A stretch of 64,000 nt of DNA from Chrysomallon squamiferum (taxonomy: Eukaryota > Mollusca > Gastropoda > Neomphalida > Peltospiridae), in NCBI GenBank assembly GCA_012295275.1, contig CM022670.1:38618251-38682250 (forward strand), read 5' to 3'. This document shows positions 25,791 through 40,700 of the stretch, one piece after another; the first letter of the stretch is position 1, and each line of letters opens with the position of its first letter. Below the pieces are notes generated by a model. The model had not been told where the DNA came from. It worked only from the letters and a program-made list of their open reading frames with translations, and did not search any database. The position numbers and the translations under genes are program-made.

Positions 25791-27108
25791 ATTCAAATTA
25801 TCTAATTGTAATTCACTATCGTTAGTGTGGGATGCACATTGAGTTTCGTGTTTTAAACCACTGAATCCCCTCCCCACAAACACGTTAAAGAAAAGAAAAG
25901 ATAAAAATAAAAGAGGATTATTCATAATTTAATAATAATACTGAAACTAATATAAATTTTAAAAAACTTAGTTGATATTTAGTAATACTCCGTATCCGGC
26001 ATAAATAACATTAATGATTTTGTACCAACCATTTCATGACCTTGCCCTTGCAGCAGGTGATTCAGTTCATTAATGCAGTATGTTACGCGAATCGTTTTAT
26101 GTTGTTAAATGGCAATAATTAGGTACGTATCGTAATCATAATATGGCTGTTTTTAGGTTGATGCTTATTTATGTCGCATGAAATGATCATCATTTTAAAT
26201 GATGCCTTCACTGAACAGTCAGAAAATATATCGTTTTGTTAACAGACGACACTACTCTGTACTCAGTTACAGAATCATGATCTTAAGAACCCGATTCGTT
26301 GTAAGATAAAGATTTGTCGCCATTACTGATACTGTTTAAACCTTAATAATACCGTCTTTCAAAATTCCATAACTATTGATTAACTATTACGATTTTATAA
26401 CTGCAGTTATTAAGAGCGATTTCCATTAAATTTGGAGTTAAAATGTGTTTTAGAAGCCAGTGTAAAGTGTTGATATTTACTTGAATGAAAAATGATGGTT
26501 TTGATAATTTCAGATTTCTGATTATTGATAGCATAATCAAATAAATAGTTATAAACTGATAAATAACGTGATGTGTTAATTTATTATGCGCTAATTACAA
26601 AGAGAAGACATTTTAATTTTATTTTCAAATATAAAGAAATAAATACATTATCTGTGAAAAGTATTCATCAGTATAGTCAAATATGTCAGCTGGGTAACGT
26701 TTAAGATAATTAGGAACTGATCAAAACATATCCCAAGCAGTTTTCAATATTTGTCAATACTTAATATATATGGCTGGTGATACATGAAGATGAAAACTTT
26801 GATAAACATTTTGGCACTTTTGAATATTGGTATATTTTATTGAATGTTTTAATTTGAATATGTGGAGCCAGCAGTAAGATGAACTGCAAATAATAAAATT
26901 TAGTTGTTTTCACTTTGTAATTATTAATTTTTTTTTAAAGTTGCACATTTTAGATGTTTCCATTTGAAAAGAGTGACATTCATTTATATTATGACTATAA
27001 TTAGCTGAAACATCTGATTTGAATAAATATATATATATTTTTTTCATCTACAGATTGGCAAGAGACATTATGTAACAACAAATTTTAGCTCATGACAGAA
27101 CATGTAGA
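25791..27108. other. FHIP1 upstream region
   Basis: It contains a few CpGs around 25990-26290 that could mark the FHIP1 promoter. At 27052-27053 there is a clear acceptor (T-rich tract then CAG), so the exon with the start codon begins near 27054 with about 55 bases of 5' UTR, and at least one non-coding upstream exon is expected. That upstream exon was not located. Confidence 0.45.
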
Positions 27109-30100
27109 ATGAGTTGGTTCAAGCGTGGTAGTGTTCGACAAGAGTCTCGACGGAGCAGTTCTCCGGTAGAACCAGTCTCCAGAGAGCGTCGCGATACTGA
27201 TCCTGACACCCTGTTAGAAGTCTTTTGTAACCACTGGCAACAGGTTTGCAGTGTCATTGAGAAAAACCAAAATGCTGATAACATGGACGACATTGAGACA
27301 GTCATTCACAATTTTGAGCAGATGGTCACATTTCTGGTGCGTGAGGATGGGATTAACGGAATGCCAGGACCAATACTGCATTATATTCTAGAGAAGGATG
27401 TTTTTGAAAAATTCTGTTCATGGGGTTCGAGCAGCAATAAAATGTGTCTTGAAAAACTGAAGTATGAACAGCTTCGTATGTTCGAGCTGGCCATTAACCA
27501 GTCAAAACAGGTACTGCTGATTCATCGGGCAGTTATTCGGGCATTAATGAAACTTCTGGTTACTTGTGCTGATCCTTCAATTGTTCAGTCAAAGGATATC
27601 GAACACAGGACTGTGCTGGTTTTACACCAGATCTGTGTGTGCATTTCACAGGAAACAGTAATTCTGGAGAGTTTCTTTAATGTTGATGGAGATCATGGTC
27701 CAACCAGATTTCTGATCTTTTCTTTGCTTATTCCTTACATACATCGCGAAGGACCAATTGGGCAAAATGCCAGGGATGCCTTATTATTATTGATGGCTCT
27801 TTCTGCAAAGATTCCTCACATTGGAAAGTACATGGCAGAGAATTCAGACTTCTGCCCTGTAAGTTTGTCTGCATTTTAATGTTATTCTAATTCATTTTGA
27901 AGGATCTAACATTATGCTGCTTTGTTATTGTTGTTTTCTAAACAATATAATTTAATTTGATACTTAAGTTCTAAGTAATATCTGTTATTATTTATTAAAA
28001 CTACTTATATGTCAGAGAACATTGAGCTTCTACATCCCAGTTTGTTTCTTTATTTATTTGGTATCATGTTCTTAATGTTGTTTAATATTTAAGATTAGTG
28101 ATTTTATCAATACTCACCAGTTGAACTATTTGTATTTATTTGTTTTCAAAATGCATACAGTTAGTTTTATTGATTAATTTCTTAGCAAATTTTTTTAAAA
28201 TTTATGTAATCAAATATTTACTTTTTTTCTATATTTTTCGTTAGGTTTTGGCTACAGGTTTAAGTGGTCTCTACTCTTCACTACCAAGAAAGATAACACC
28301 AGATAATGATAACTGGTACATGCTGACTGATGAAGACTGTTCTCGGATTCCAGATCTTCATATGTTTTTAAATTCTCTAGATTTTTGCAATGCTGTTGTT
28401 CAGGTATGGGCCAGGATATAATTAGAATATCCAGTTATAATTGATAAAACAGTGGTGCTAATGCATTTTCAGAAATTTTATATTCTGTAATCAATATAAT
28501 TATCGTAAGAGGCAATATTACAGTTTAACTAAAACAATCCTCTATAGATTATATGTATCATAAAGGGTATCAGATTATAGTATATATATGCATTATCAGC
28601 AAACGTATGTATAAAGAATTCATTTTTGCTAAATAGGTTTTGTCATTAACATCATTATAAGTACAAAACAAAGTTTGACATCCAGTAATGATAACATTAA
28701 CATGTTTTTAAATGTTGGTCATAATTGTGTAATACAAAATCTATATAATTTACCATGTTTAATTTATTAATGTTTTACTTCTCTATTTTGTTTATTGTTG
28801 TGGTTTTTCCAGCTTTTAAACTAATAAAAATGTTGCATACATTAATGTTAACTTCAGTATCTGTTTGTCAAATCTGCTAAAGTCTTCTGAAATTTATCTA
28901 TCAGTATTTTGAAAATTTCCCACAATATTTGAATTATTATTTCTACAGATCGCTCATCCTTTGGTGAAGGAGCAGCTGATTACATTTATCTACAATGGTT
29001 TTTTAATTCCTGTTCTAGGACCAGCGTTACATCAGGTATGCATTATTCTCTTTTATTAGCAGCTAATGTGTTTCAAATATATGTCATAACCAAACATATA
29101 AGCTTCACAATAGCCTATAGGATTTCCTTGTTGTTGTAAATTATGCAGATTTCAAAGCTGTTAACTTGTCAGTCATAATAACAATTTTTATTTTTGGATT
29201 CAGGGTAATAAGAGTTTTATTTTCTAACATTCTGTCTCCAATTTAATAGACATTTGAGTTCAAACTACTTTACAAAAAAAAAAAAATATCACTTTAGCAA
29301 TGACTTAAAACCATTTAATGGGTTTGTTATCATTTATATATTTATATCCTCCTTCATTCCAATTAGTGTTGCCTCTTTTGTTTTTGCTTTTTTTTTTTAA
29401 AATTTAAATTTCACACGTTGAATACCAGAATCTTTCTGATCATTGGATATATTGTATAATTTTGTAAAAATAATGACATATTTTTTTATTGCTGTTTATT
29501 TGTTGATTAATAATTCATCATGATTGATAATTTTTCTGTGGCCAGGATATCCCAGGCCTCCCTTTGCCACTACTAGACACTGATCTTTTTGCGGTTAGTA
29601 GATACTGTTAAGTATTTACCTGGGTATGATGTGCTTCTAGTTTTCTGTCATGCATTCTTCTGTGATTTCTTCAACACTGCTTTTAATTTTTAAATTATTA
29701 ATACTGATAGAAAATATAATAATTGCATATATGTATACATATAGTCAAATTTATATGTTGTGGTAGATAGTGGATTCTGGTAAACTTGTAAAAAGTCTGC
29801 CAGTATAGGTTGGATTTGAACATTTTAAATAAAAAAAAAAAAAAAATGTAATACAAAAAATGTTTAACAAAGTTGTCAAAACAAAATTTAACATTCAGTA
29901 AAATACAGTAATGTTATCCTAAGAATAAATGTTATAAATTATATAAAAAAGCAATCAAACAAAAATAAACACCAATTTTAATCTTGCCTGTTTATAATAA
30001 ATATTTCTTCTGTGTTAATACATAATTACAACAAATGTATTGCTTATTGATGAGTTTATTTTTGTCATGCATTGTAAATTTATATAAATGCAATTTTTCT

Positions 30101-33100
30101 CAGATTAATACCATTAGTACTTTGTGTCAGCTATTAACTCTTATAAAAATTCATCATCAGCTGAAAAGAGCCACATTTAAGTAAATTGTTTACTATAAAC
30201 AATAATTTTATGGTAAAATGATTTATAAAAGTAATAAAATTCTATTATAGTTTTATACTCATTTTCTTATTATCTTTCCCCAAAAAAACAACATTTTAAT
30301 GAGGTAATATATACATGATAGACTTCATTTCTCATCTTATAGAATCTGAGTTTGTACCACTTAATAATTGTTAAATCTATCATTTTTATATGCACATGGT
30401 AAAAGTATTTTTGCATGTCTTACTATTGGCAAACTCTTACATTTAGAAACTGACAAACTGTTTGTTGTGAGTTTTATTTACATTATGGAATGAATTTTCA
30501 AGTGTAACTTCATACAGGATTTAGTAGATACTTTAGTTGCTAATATTGTTTAAAATATCATTGGGCTGTGCTTTCTTAGGATGAGAATGGTATTTCCTTG
30601 AGATTATTTTTAAATTATATTTTGAAAAGAAGAATATAAAATTACTCTTTTTGGAGCTAACTAAATTCATGCATGTGTTTATCTTCTTTTCTTTAAATTT
30701 TATATTTAAATATCAGTATATATAGTTATAACAGTAATAGTATAGTAACATTTGTTTTTTAAAAACATGAAGGAATGAGGAATTGTAATATTTTAAACAT
30801 CTCCACCACTCTCTACCACATATATTTAATCTGAATTTTTGTGAAAGTTAACTATAATTTTTAAATATATTAATCTATAGTATATCATACTAAAATGAAA
30901 GGAAATAATATATTTATACTAATACTATTGATTAATTTGTCATTAATCAAATGCATGAAACAGACAAACTAATATGAACTAGTTTTATCATTAAAATTAA
31001 TCTTGACTTCATTATCTTATATGTATTCAATAAAACCTTCAAAATAATATTTCTTTTTCCCACCAAAAAAGCCCAACCCAGATTTTAATAAGACATTTGT
31101 AATTGTTTATTTAATAAAACATGAAATTATATTTGTAGGATACATTTTCATAACTTCCAAAATATTAAAAAATAAATTATAATATATATATTTCAGATTA
31201 AATATTAGTTTAAATAGTTATAGTTCATGCTTTCCTTATAGACTTGTTTGAAATATGTGGTGGTCGATTATTGCTCTGTTTCAAATGATAAAATTTTAAT
31301 GATTACCTTGAGATGGCCAGTATTATTGGTTTAGTAAAACAGTGTGCAAGTGACTGTTAGATAAAATAGTGTTCCAAGGACATTAAATTTACAGTGTCAT
31401 TCCTTTCTTGAGTGTTCTGTTTATACTTCAAGCATTATTTTGTTTAAACACACATTATGAAGTTATTTAAGCAGTTACAAAATTTATAATCAGTCTTGTG
31501 GACATTCTTATTTTGCATTAAAGTTGTAATAAAATTATTTGACTAGAAACTGGTTCAGAAGGATATTTTCAGTGAAATGCTTATTAGTATCATATATTCA
31601 GTAACGATATCTATCAGAATGTTGTTAATAATACAACAGTTATTGTCACACATATATAGAGAATGAAGTATTTTAAAACAAAGTTTTGGGTTGACACTGT
31701 TATGGAAAAATGTAAGTATATTTTAGTATGTAATTGCAGGTGAAAATATATTTCTAAACCAATGTCATTACCCTGTTTATAATCGTATTTTTTAAATAAA
31801 TATTTTGTATTTTAATTGAGATGAAGATATCCAGCTGGTAGTTACATCATATAATATAAATCTTGTACTTCTTAAAAAATAATGCTAGTAGAATGCTGTA
31901 ACATAATCAAGAGCTTTGTATTTGTTCTGAGTGAATGGGTATTGGTGTTTATGCTTGCCAGTAAAGAGTGTTGTTGAAACCTACACATTTAATTTAATTT
32001 AATTTAATTTAAAGCTTTGCCTGCAGATTATGAAAATTCAGATTTGTTTGTTTTCTGCATATATTTGACATTTTAAGATATTTTTATATTGTTGGATGTC
32101 AATAAATAATACAAGTAGTAGAGTAAATTAGATATAAATTTGTTATTTACCTTGTCTGTGTTCTTTTGTTGTCACTAAATTGACTAAGTTAACATGTTAT
32201 GTAGTTACAGGAATGGTTGTTTTCATGTGGATTTTTTTTTTAACTGTGTATGCATGCATTCATTGTATGCATCTCTATTTATTTTCATCATATTTAAATA
32301 TATATTCATTTCTTTGTTATCTGTTATTATATTACGGGTCCTAAAAATATGGTTTATTAATTAAGATTTATAATATTCTTATTTGTAAATAAAAAATTGT
32401 TATATCTACATCAGGACACTAAATGTAAATTAAACTGTCTACATAGAGAACATTCTTACATGTGTATGAAAGAATAATATTGCAAACAATTATCTGTTGT
32501 GTTGATTTTAAAATACAGATTAAAACTCAGTTCAGAAAATTGTAGGGAATAGAGGAATTCTGTATATTTATATAAGAGTGACTGATACTTTTTAATATGA
32601 TTATTACTATTATTATTTTTTTTATTTTTTTTTTTTTTTTTAGTTTTTTTGTAAAATAATGTTTGAACAGAAAAATGTAATAAGATTATTTTACACAGAA
32701 CTCCAGAGAAGAAGTGATGACAGCTACAGCATACTTGGACCTCTTTTTACGACATATCACAGAACCTGTTCTCATCAAAGCTGTGCTTAAATTCATCTTA
32801 ACAGAAAAATACGATGAAATAGTCATCTTGGATTCACTGGTAACACGTATCAACTCCAGTTCTAAGGTAAAATAGAACATAAGTTACTGAATATGTATTT
32901 TGAAATAAGATATTGTAAATTACAAAACTTGATTAAAAAATAAATATGTACACAGATCATTTGACATTTAAAATATTTCATAATCATGCTTTCATTTTTG
33001 CAGCTGAGTCCTAAATAACAAGTTAAAAAATCACCTCTGTTAGCAAATAGAAAGTTCACTGTACAAAAATTCATTAACAGATGTTTCTGTAACTAAGTTG

Positions 33101-33793
33101 TTACTAACAAAGAAAAATTTAATCACATTTTTGTTTCAGTTGTCATTGATATCGCTGTCACTTTTTAATACCCTGATCAGTTTGAACTGTGAAGATGTCA
33201 TGTTCCAGCTTGTATTCAAGTGAGAGTTTATATTTTACTGTAGATAAGTTTTTTAATACACGACATGTATCTGACTGCACACAGACCTATTGTATATGCA
33301 GAGAAGAAGAAAATATTTGTGTTTATCTGTTTCATCCAGAAAACCTCCTGGCATATGCACATGCATGCACATATACATACATACACACACACCAAAAGAC
33401 AAAATATTTACAGTTCAAAAAAGAAGTTTCTTTTTATATGTTTTTGTTAAAATTGATGCAGGTTTTGAAATTCTTTTATTATGAATTAATTTCATTTTTA
33501 ATTCATTTTCAATCATCTGTCATTTAATGTACACTTGTTTCTTTCAGATACTTGATTCCTTGCACACATGTCATGGTCAGTCAGCGAAGGTCGGTAAAAG
33601 ACCTTGACCTTTACAGTAAAAGCGCAGAGAAATTTTTATCCCTGCGTCCAGCTTGCTGCATGTTCAACAGCATGGATAGTCCCAAGAGCAACACTCTTGA
33701 ATCCATTTCCAGGTATACTACACCTGTCAAATAATAACGAAAGAAAATATGTTGTAGAAAAAGGCATGCGCTATATATTCTTACATAAAGCTG

Positions 33794-33828
<35 letters not shown>

Positions 33829-36800
33829 TGCTATGAAAAATATTCTTGTCTTTTTTAAAATTTTATCTTCAGTATAAAATTTTACACAAAGATTTGAAAT
33901 TTCACACAATTTATCAATATTAAATGTTATTTTCACATCACATATTTAATTCAGCAGCATTAAAATGGTCATGGTTTAATCACTGTTCAGTTTACAACAA
34001 TTTCTTTTCTGAAAAAAACAACAGCTTTAAGTTTGGTTCCGTTTTACTGTGCACATATGTCATTCTTGTCTGCACAATGATAGACACCAGAACTTAATTT
34101 TGCATGTGACCTTTTGTTGATGTGTTTGATATTCCTATGCATGTATACGTGTATATATTTTTACTATAAGCTCCACATAAATTAATTGACACAGCATGAA
34201 ATTATATTCTCTTACTAAGTCAAAATAATGTACAACTTTTATTGATTGTTTTTGTAGTTTTTTTTCAATGTTTCTTTCCATTCTCTCTGTCAGTATATGT
34301 ACGGTTTTGGGTTTGCTCTTTCTGTGACTTTCTTGTGCACTTGTTTTGTCCGTAGACCTAGTCCTGGTAGCAGAGGTAGTGCTTCATCACCAAACACCAG
34401 CTCTAACAATGTTGCTATAACGTCCGGAAAAAGTCTGGGCAATTTCTTTAAAAAAAGAAACAGGGTTCGGCGCAGCAATACTATCGCTGGTACTCAGTTG
34501 TAAGTTGCTTTGTTAATTTTTTTTTGTTATTCTGAATGTACTGCAATTGCTGTACAGAGCTGGGTAATGTCTGAATTTTCAGCTGACCCAGTTAACACTG
34601 CATTAAAAATAATATTTATGTAATCGTGTTAAATGCACTGGGGTGCGGTTATCTAACCTCACTGAGCAATTTACAAAATATTCAAACTGCTTGTAGCCTT
34701 TCAAGTAATTTGCAGAAACTAATCTTCTCTTTTCTCTTCAGTTTATTTTAAAAGTATGTTTATCTACATTATTTTTGTTTGACAATTTGTTTTCTGTTTT
34801 AGCATCTTTTGAAATAAATATTATTTATATATTTAAGAGAATGTTTATCTAATGAAAATATTTATGTGTAATTTTATACATTGCTTTGGGTTTCTAATTT
34901 TCTGTCATGAACAATTTTTTTCATAATTATGACTGAAGAAATTTGATATGGAAGAAAGTCAATAATGTTCATTAGTGAGCTACTTCTGAAACATCTGCTT
35001 TAGTATGTACTACAAATACGTTACAGGTCAAACATATGCTTCTACATTTTATGTATTTCTATGCATTTAGTCTTTAAAGATTATTTATATTTATTTTTAA
35101 ACAATTTCAGAACATCAATTCCAGAATTGAACAAAAGTCAGTCACAAACACCAGATTATGTGGATTGTTTTGAAACAAACTACATAAACTATCTCCATGA
35201 TGCTAGGGAATCTCTTGTTCAGTGTGCTACTGCTTGCTCACACTGGTCTTCTCCATATAATGGAGAAGTACCTGCTCCAGACATTTTCATGGAGCCTGTT
35301 GTAACTGTGAGCAAAACTAAAAAGGAGGGAACCCATTCCGATAGCATTTCAACAGAAGAATGTGAAAAAAAAAATGAAATAAAATCTGGTGCTGAAAACA
35401 AAGAATCCACTAGTGCCTCTAACCTAAAACTGATATCACATGGTAACACCATTCTCTCTGAATCAGCCATTGATGTTTCTGTAAGTCAGGAAAAAGAAAA
35501 TTCTTTGCGGAGTGAAATATGTTTGCCTGCTGATTCCAAAAAAACTCAAAACAACAAACAGGTTTCAAGAAATCTGTTTCAAGACAGTTTCGATAAGTGC
35601 AATAATTTACTCACTGTAAATAACTCAAGTTCTTGCCCGGATCTTTCAAAACTTTATAAGAGTCTGAGTGATGTTGATTCGTTTTTAGAATATTTAGACA
35701 ATTTAAAAGACTCTGGTTCATCGCAGAAATCGTCATCAGAGTCCATTGAAGACATTCTTCAGTTCCTGGATTCACTGGAGACCGGAACAAACACTTCGCT
35801 ATATGCAGCGTCATCCGACAACAGTACTGACGACATTTCCCATTACAGTGAACCATCTTCAATTGGTGCTGATCAGAGCAGCTGCTCTTCAATCCAGCTC
35901 ACCACTGAATTCACTCACATCACACGACCTGCCAGCACAAGCACTCCGTCTTTCCTGCCTCTGAAAAGTTTTAAGGATATTTCCAGCTACGTGAACATCA
36001 CAATGAGCGGTCTGGATCAGCAGACAACAGCTAGCAAACTGCTCCAGGACCTGCCCCAGAGACATCTCAGTATGAGCATTCTGTCCTCCAGCCCTTCAGA
36101 CAACATGTTACCCTCGCCCAGCTGGCATCCCGATGATGTTCCACTCAGTCTGACTAGTCCTGCTGTCCAAGCTGCAAATCGCAGTTTCACTCCAAGGTAT
36201 CCAGACAGTCCACCAAACATAGGTAATTTATATTTTTGTACATTCAGTTCTGTTTTAAATAGATAACGATATTAATTTCATCTATAAGACTGCATTTAAA
36301 ATTCCCACCATTTTGTTTCTTTAAATAAGTTTAATTTACTATTTTAGGTCCATTCTTGACTGCAGTGTTTTCAAAACTGGAGAGCATGATGCAGAATTCT
36401 CTCTACATGAATTTGCTACTGACAGGAATAGTAGCTCGTCTTGCTTCTTACCCACAACCACTACTCAGATCTTTCTTGTTAAACTACAATCTTGTCTTCC
36501 AGCCCACAGTAAAGTCCTTGGTCCAGGTAAGCATGTATATAAATAACCTGTTGTCATTTTCATGTGTTAAACTAAATAAAGTGCCTTTCACTAACCATTT
36601 TAAATATTTTAACTTATAATCAGGAATTAAAAAATCTGTCCTTATTTCACTAAAGTTTACAATTTTATTTTATTTGTTTCCATATTTCTGTTGACCAGTA
36701 ATTCCATTTTACATATGTGCTGACAATAATAGAGGATTTTTAAAAATTATTTTCCATCTTCATATTAGTTTTATAGAATTTAAATCTAGATATATTCACT

Positions 36801-37710
36801 TACCACAGACTTGAACAGCTATTTTTATTTCTGGTTTCCATAAGCTGGTCACAAAATCTTGACATGTTTATTAAGATCTTTCATTTTTATCTGTTTATGG
36901 ATACAAATTTTACTGATTTGTTTTTTTGTTTTACTTGATTCTTTTTAAGGTACTCTCGTCAGTTCGTCAGAAATTAGACATCTATTCAAAACAGGTTAAA
37001 CGGTTCGACTGGCTGGTGATTTTAGCACGGAGGAATCTGATAATGAAAGACTTACAAGAAATGAGTCCTACATCATCAGACAGGACAATGTATATTTCAT
37101 CACCTTATGGGTCACCCATGACCAGACCTGGCAAGTCATCCCCAATGTTAGACTTGAAAGGTTTGATTTCATGTTGACAGTGTGTTTCTTACATACCTCT
37201 CGATTTTCTCTTCATCATATATTGTGTTCAACAATTTGCATCTCATACTGATGTTTGTTGTTGATTTCTGTCACACTAATTTTTAACTACTACTGCTCAG
37301 TAAATGAACTTTTTAATGTAAATGTTTTTAATTCTCTTCTTCAGCTTGTTAGTATTCTTAATGTCAGAAGGAAATGTTTAATATTAATTATAAAATTAAT
37401 GAAAATTTGTTTAATTTTGACAGAAAAACAACGGTCCACTTTATCAGATTTGTTCTTCAGAAGATCACCTTCCAGTCAGAAAAAAGGCCTCAAACCTGCC
37501 CAGTTGCAGAGAATACCAGTCCAGGGTGGAATGGGATATCGATTCATAAATCGCAATGAAGATGAAATTCAAGAGAGACCTGAGGAGTCACTGAAAACAT
37601 GGAATGCAGTTTATTGTGCAGTGGTCCTGGAAGAATTCCTGAAGGAGTTAGCTGCTCTTGCACAGGAGCATGCAGTGCTAGGAGTTGATGAAGGGTATAA
37701 CAGCAGCTAA
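27109..37710 (+). CDS. FHIP1: FHIP1 (FAM160A family), FTS-Hook-interacting protein
   Basis: Subunit of the FTS-Hook-FHIP (FHF) complex that links dynein to early endosomes (known for vertebrate FHIP1A/FHIP1B). Exons: 27109-27858, 28245-28403, 28949-29035, 32699-32866, 33140-33219, 33548-33712, 34356-34499, 35111-36222, 36348-36526, 36950-37160, 37424-37710. All phases agree and give 1113 residues (human paralogues about 970-1040). Family blocks seen: CVCISQETVILESFF, EGPIGQNARDALLLLMALSA, the NSDFCPVLATGLSGLYSSLP junction, LDFCNAVVQ, VFKYLIPCTHVMVSQ, the GPFLTAVFSKLES block, LASYPQPLLRSFLLN, WNAVYCAVVLEEFLKELAAL and AQEHAVL. The large exon of 35111-36222 encodes a Ser-rich, probably disordered middle region, as in vertebrates. 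The donor after 37160 (GTTTGA) is non-optimal. The start M-S-W-F-K follows an in-frame stop, so it is secure. Confidence 0.94.
29546..29593 (+). other. Candidate 48-nt cassette exon of FHIP1
   Basis: Between FHIP1 exons 3 and 4, in a 3.7 kb intron, a GC-rich 48-base segment is bounded by a T-rich tract plus CCAG acceptor and a GTTAGT donor. It reads D-I-P-G-L-P-L-P-L-L-D-T-D-L-F-A with no stop. Both flanking exon junctions are phase 0, so inclusion keeps the frame. Vertebrate FHIP1 proteins do not obviously carry this peptide at this point, so it would be an optional or lineage-specific microexon. Confidence 0.4.
29594..32698. other. Remainder of the long FHIP1 intron 3
   Basis: AT-rich intronic DNA with poly(A) and poly(T) runs and a short TTTAA tandem near 31986-32012. 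I see no exon, repeat family or RNA gene in it. Confidence 0.6.
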
Positions 37711-40700
37711 TTGCATCCTTAGCTTAATAGTTGGCTGTAAGTCTGTCTTCCTTGTGCATCTTGGTGTCAGAGATTTCATTTAGCATTTTTCTGGCCGTTC
37801 TCTGTTTCAGAGATTAAAATATTTAAACGATTCTTACGAGTAAAAGATTCTAGGTAACAGATTATACCATATGCTTTAATGTGGTTTGATATTGCTTGGC
37901 ATTTTCAAATTTATTTTTTATTTTATAGAAGAATATAATAATACTTAATCAGAATTAACAATATAAATACATCCACATATGCCTTCAGTGAACACTATAC
38001 TTCTTGTATATTAATAAAATGCTGCTCCCACAACTTTTTCTTTTTAAACTTCATTTAGTGATTTATCAAGACTTACACAAATTTTTGGTTTATGTTACAG
38101 AAAGGTGGTAATATAACATTTATTTTCTACTTCAGTTTTGTAAATCAATATCCCCTCCTTCATGTCCTCAAAACCCATTCTTTCTATGTGTTTTATTTTT
38201 TTAAATTTCACTCAAATTTTTGCTTATCAGATGCTATTTTAAATCTGCTCTTTTATTTTTTGTTTGCATGTTTTTGTATTTTAAATGAATTAATTTACTT
38301 GACATTAAAAGAAGAAAAAACCACTTCTGTAACAAATATTTTTTAGATTGTTACTCTAATGAAAAGAACAAAATATATAATTTAATTTTCATTTAATTTT
38401 GTATTAGTGACCAGTCTGAAAAAAAGATGATTAAAGATTGTTATCAACATGTTAATAGAATTAAATAATTATTTACTGTGTATCTTTGTCATGTTTATTA
38501 TTATCTGTTTGAAATACTTTGAAATTGATTTTATAAATTAATTTGTCTAATACTATTAGTTTTCAGATTTAACTTTTGAAAGCAAATCAAAAATAAATTG
38601 AATTAATGAACATTAAAACTGGTGTAGACAATATTCGACAAAAAAGTACCTTTTAATTATTTAATTTAGATTTAATATAGGTATCCAGTAATACATTATA
38701 TATGGTCATTAATTATATTAATTCATTAAAAAATATAACAAATTGATAAATGTTAATTAATAATAATAATATATATTTTTTTAACTAATGCAATAAATAT
38801 ATTTTTATGTCTTGATCAAATCTTGATGTATATTTCTAGATCTTGTTAATTTTATTTTTTTAATTTAATTTTTTTTTTTTTTTTTTTTTTTTTCAGGGCT
38901 CTGACTTGAAAATAAAGACCTGTTTGCACATGAAGTGATGAAAATTATCATTTTAAAAAGAAACAAAGAAGAAGACATTTAATACCTGTTTTGATCATTT
39001 ACTGTTTTTATCATATGAAATTTTACTTCATGATCTCAGTTTTATGTTTTTATTTTACTAAGTTAATGTTTGTTTTTGGTAAAGTTTGAGTCCAACTGAT
39101 GTTCTGAGAATTTTATGAAGATTTTTTTTTAATCATAAAATTTGCTAAATTAATGTAAGCCTCCCCTACAAAAAAAAAATAAATTTTTTTTTTAAAAAAA
39201 ATGGGGGATTATCTCAAATAGCAGTGTACAGTTTGGTGAGGTTAGTACACTGAACACAAAGATAAGTAAAGATTAATAATATATATAAAGAAATACTTTT
39301 AAATTTTAATTAATCAAGGAGATTGATAAAATTATTAGAAAATTAACTGGACAGTTTATAAATATCTGTATATTTTTGGCCTTATGTGAAGTTTGTTTTA
39401 TTAGAAAAGAAAGTTAACATAGTCCAAATTTAAGAATTTATTAACTATATATTGATATGAAAGAAAAGAATTCAGGGCATCATGTTCTTTTAGAAAACAT
39501 GGATAAACTGTAGATGCCAGTTTTTGTGCTTAAATAGACATGTTTTTTTCCTCTTACGGACTCAAACTTCATTATAATTTACAAAATAACAAAATACCCT
39601 TCTTATTTGTCGATTTGAAACATTTAACAGATAAAGAAACAAATTTTATAGAGTCATTTACATAATTCTAAATAGTCAAGTTTTAAAAAAATGTGGGTTT
39701 TTAAATACTTTTTTTTATAGTTGGTAGTGAGACAAGCTTATATATATTTTTTTTTTCCTTAGGCTATTTGGGTTGAAGGATTTTCAGTAATTTTAATATC
39801 TAATTTATATATAATCATTTGGTAGAGGGAAATCCAGTAATTTTTTATTAGTTTTATATGTTCATTTAGAACAGAGATCTTGAAAATATATAACCAAGTA
39901 AGTGACAAAACCATCTCAAAAAAATATTGATTGATAATAAAAAATATATATTTTTTAAATGTTTTACTACAGAAACATACAAATATTTTAAACAGCTTAA
40001 TAAATTGAATTTAGAAAAGATAGGCGGCTTCTGTGGGAAAAAAAGATTTTTTAAAACTATTTAATGCTTGGTCACATTCATTTTTTCATTTTTTCATAGG
40101 TCACATTATTTACAGATTGTCCTTTTTCATTACCTTAGATTACATTTTTAGATACAAGTTCTTTTTATCTGAATTTATTAGATTGATGTATGAAGGACTT
40201 ACAATCAGTGCATAGCAACTCACTAAATATATATATATATATATTTTTTTTTTTTAAATTGTTGAAATATTCAATTCAGTTCAATACACGTCTTAGTTTT
40301 ATTGGCTGGTGACAGTATTTGTATTTTTTCATAATGATAGTGATAGATCTTATCATCATGTCACAGTAAGATTCAAACTTGATTCTCAGCCCTTCATACA
40401 TCTAGATAATATTTTTTTTAAGTGTTTTGTAACGGTTTTAAATTTACCCATGTTATTTTGTAGCAGTACTTAATATTTTTAAATAGTCAAATTTTTTAAA
40501 TGGTACAACATTGTACCAGTTTAGTCAGAGAAAATGCTGTGGAATAAAAACAAAAAAAATTGTTTTTATCATCACATTCAGTTAGATTTAAATTATTTCT
40601 TACTGAAGAGGTGTACGGGTTTCTTGAAATATGCTTTTTATTAGGAGGTAGTATTATTTTAACTCATTATACTGGAATTGTGGTTTTTGTTTTTATGAAA

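Noticed and set aside
35219-36220. Minus-strand and shifted plus-strand frames across the large FHIP1 exon
   Set aside because: Shadows of the FHIP1 Ser-rich coding exon, whose phase fits both neighbouring exons.
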